DNA of 64,000 nt. Origin: Amblyornis subalaris. Taxonomy: Eukaryota; Chordata; Aves; Passeriformes; Ptilonorhynchidae. The notes under the pieces were generated by a model. It made no database searches, was not told the DNA's origin, and saw only the letters and a program-made list of their open reading frames with translations. The stretch spans positions 13,993,235-14,057,234 of the forward strand of contig JACAXG010000007.1 of assembly GCA_018881555.1 (NCBI GenBank). Reading direction: 5' to 3'. Positions 62,801 through 64,000 of this stretch are shown in pieces (positions within the stretch are counted from its first letter, which is position 1; every line of letters starts with the position of its first letter). Position numbers and translations under genes: made by a program.

Positions 62801-64000
62801 TGTCAGTATATAATACCCTAATCAGCTCATGTTGCAGTGTAATAAAAAAATCACCTAGATATTTACATGGAACTTATTTTAATAAATATATTATTGAGTA
62901 ACATATATTTTACCTTATTAGTCTCAAGGTGAGCTGAAACTGTATTGGCAGCACAATTTAGCATTTATAATACGCAACTTGCCGAAATTAATCACTTTTA
63001 TTTGTATGTTCTTAAACATCTTTGGCGGGGGGTTGGTACCATTCATCACTCTGAAATACTGTATTGTTGTCATTCTCATGGGTGCTGTTCAATCACGCTG
63101 TACATGGCATGCCTTTTAAACAATTATCTCCTGATCTTGGGGACAGAAGGAGACTATATCATAATAAAACCTTTTTCCAACTAGGCTTTCTCTACAACTG
63201 TTACTCCAGAACACAGAGTTGCAGTTTTGATGNGGTACATGCACAAATACCTGACACTGAAACTCCTATGGCTTAGTGAGCCATTTGCTGTGCTGTCACC
63301 CGCCGGGCCAGCCCAGCATCCAAACTGAGCTTTTCTCACAGCANAAGATGTGCTGGCAGGGTTGTCCTTGCCATCTACAGTAGTGTGACTTTGTTGACCT
63401 TAGATGTGTACACACAGGGCTTCCTCTNGGGTGCTAATGAGGTGTCCACTGGTGTTTGGGAGAAAGGTATCAGTCATGTAATTCCTAGCAGGTGTGGCAA
63501 AGAAAATGGCTATGTTTTAATTTTATGATACAGGTTTGATTCACAATAAATAGACAAAGCTCAGGAGAACTCTGCATGATTAGTGCAGTTTTTCCCTCTC
63601 TTATTTCCTGTCATGTTATGCAGCACCAGAGAATGATAAAAATTATATAATTACAGTAAGTGGGATGGTATCTCCTTAATCAGAAGCCTACCANGGTAGT
63701 GACAGGCAGGATGGCTTTGCTTGTTTCCTGTCTATCAGAAATCACTTGCTCCAGCATGTCTCTTCATAAAATCTGTGCTTAAGAGCAAAAAAAGACCAAG
63801 TTATTTGTGATTCTACGGAAGTTGCTAAGCATGGTGATACTGCTGTAGCAGAACTCCTGGCTTCACAAAACGAAACTGTTGCCAGAAACATTNGAAAGTA
63901 AGCAGCAATTTCCTGCTAATAGGAAATAAGTAACTGTTGGAATAGAACAGTGTTCTTGGANTTTGAGATCTTGGTTAAAGTTTCCAGCCTCAGACAGCAC

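Larger units (their letters stand above)
51874..64000. other. Non-coding AT-rich stretch to the window end
   Basis: It contains a possible MIR-like fragment near 52.1 kb and an AT microsatellite at 53.8 kb. Open frames are all under about 105 codons, often across N bases, and none has a gene-like context. Confidence 0.55.

Noticed and set aside
1..64000. CRISPR arrays, operons, ribosome binding sites, tRNA or rRNA genes
   Set aside because: No regularly spaced repeats, no gene clusters and no tRNA/rRNA-like sequence were seen. The window is vertebrate nuclear DNA.

Overview
The window looks like a stretch of bird (or at least sauropsid) nuclear DNA that is almost entirely non-coding. The main evidence is four fragments of the CR1 family of non-LTR retrotransposons (LINEs). 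CR1 is the dominant interspersed repeat of birds and other reptiles, and one copy here keeps the typical avian 3' half and the GTTCTATGATT-type tail. The rest is AT-rich, with short microsatellites, no operon-like gene packing and no long intact reading frames. Many isolated single N bases are scattered through the window, which fits a draft assembly with masked or ambiguous sites. I cannot name the species or the chromosome.

Layout. 1-12,780: unique AT-rich sequence with a few simple repeats. 12,782-12,918: a possible small exon (plus strand) with good splice signals and an in-frame stop. 15,927-17,162: a 5'-truncated, frameshifted CR1 reverse-transcriptase fragment on the plus strand. Around 22.5-22.7 kb: a small CpG-enriched patch. 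About 23.93-24.86 kb: a second, much older plus-strand CR1 3' fragment. 26,423-26,908: the best protein-coding candidate, a probable terminal exon of 161 codons following a (TTTTG)n/CCCCAG acceptor, with AATAAA 92 bp after its stop. 31,417-31,653: a weaker candidate exon. About 40.07-40.29 kb (plus) and 43.80-44.69 kb (minus): two pieces of CR1 ORF1 in opposite orientation, possibly one element split by an inversion. 49.26 kb and 51.77 kb: two diverged copies of an unidentified sequence of about 105 bp. 52-64 kb: AT-rich sequence with a possible MIR-like SINE fragment, an AT microsatellite and nothing else I can identify.

The window therefore reads as an intergenic or intronic region containing the 3' end of at most one or two genes. 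No tRNA, rRNA, CRISPR, prokaryotic operon or clear novel system is visible. The most useful leads are the unidentified terminal exon at 26.4 kb, the inverted pair of CR1 ORF1 pieces, and the 49.3/51.8 kb duplicated unit.
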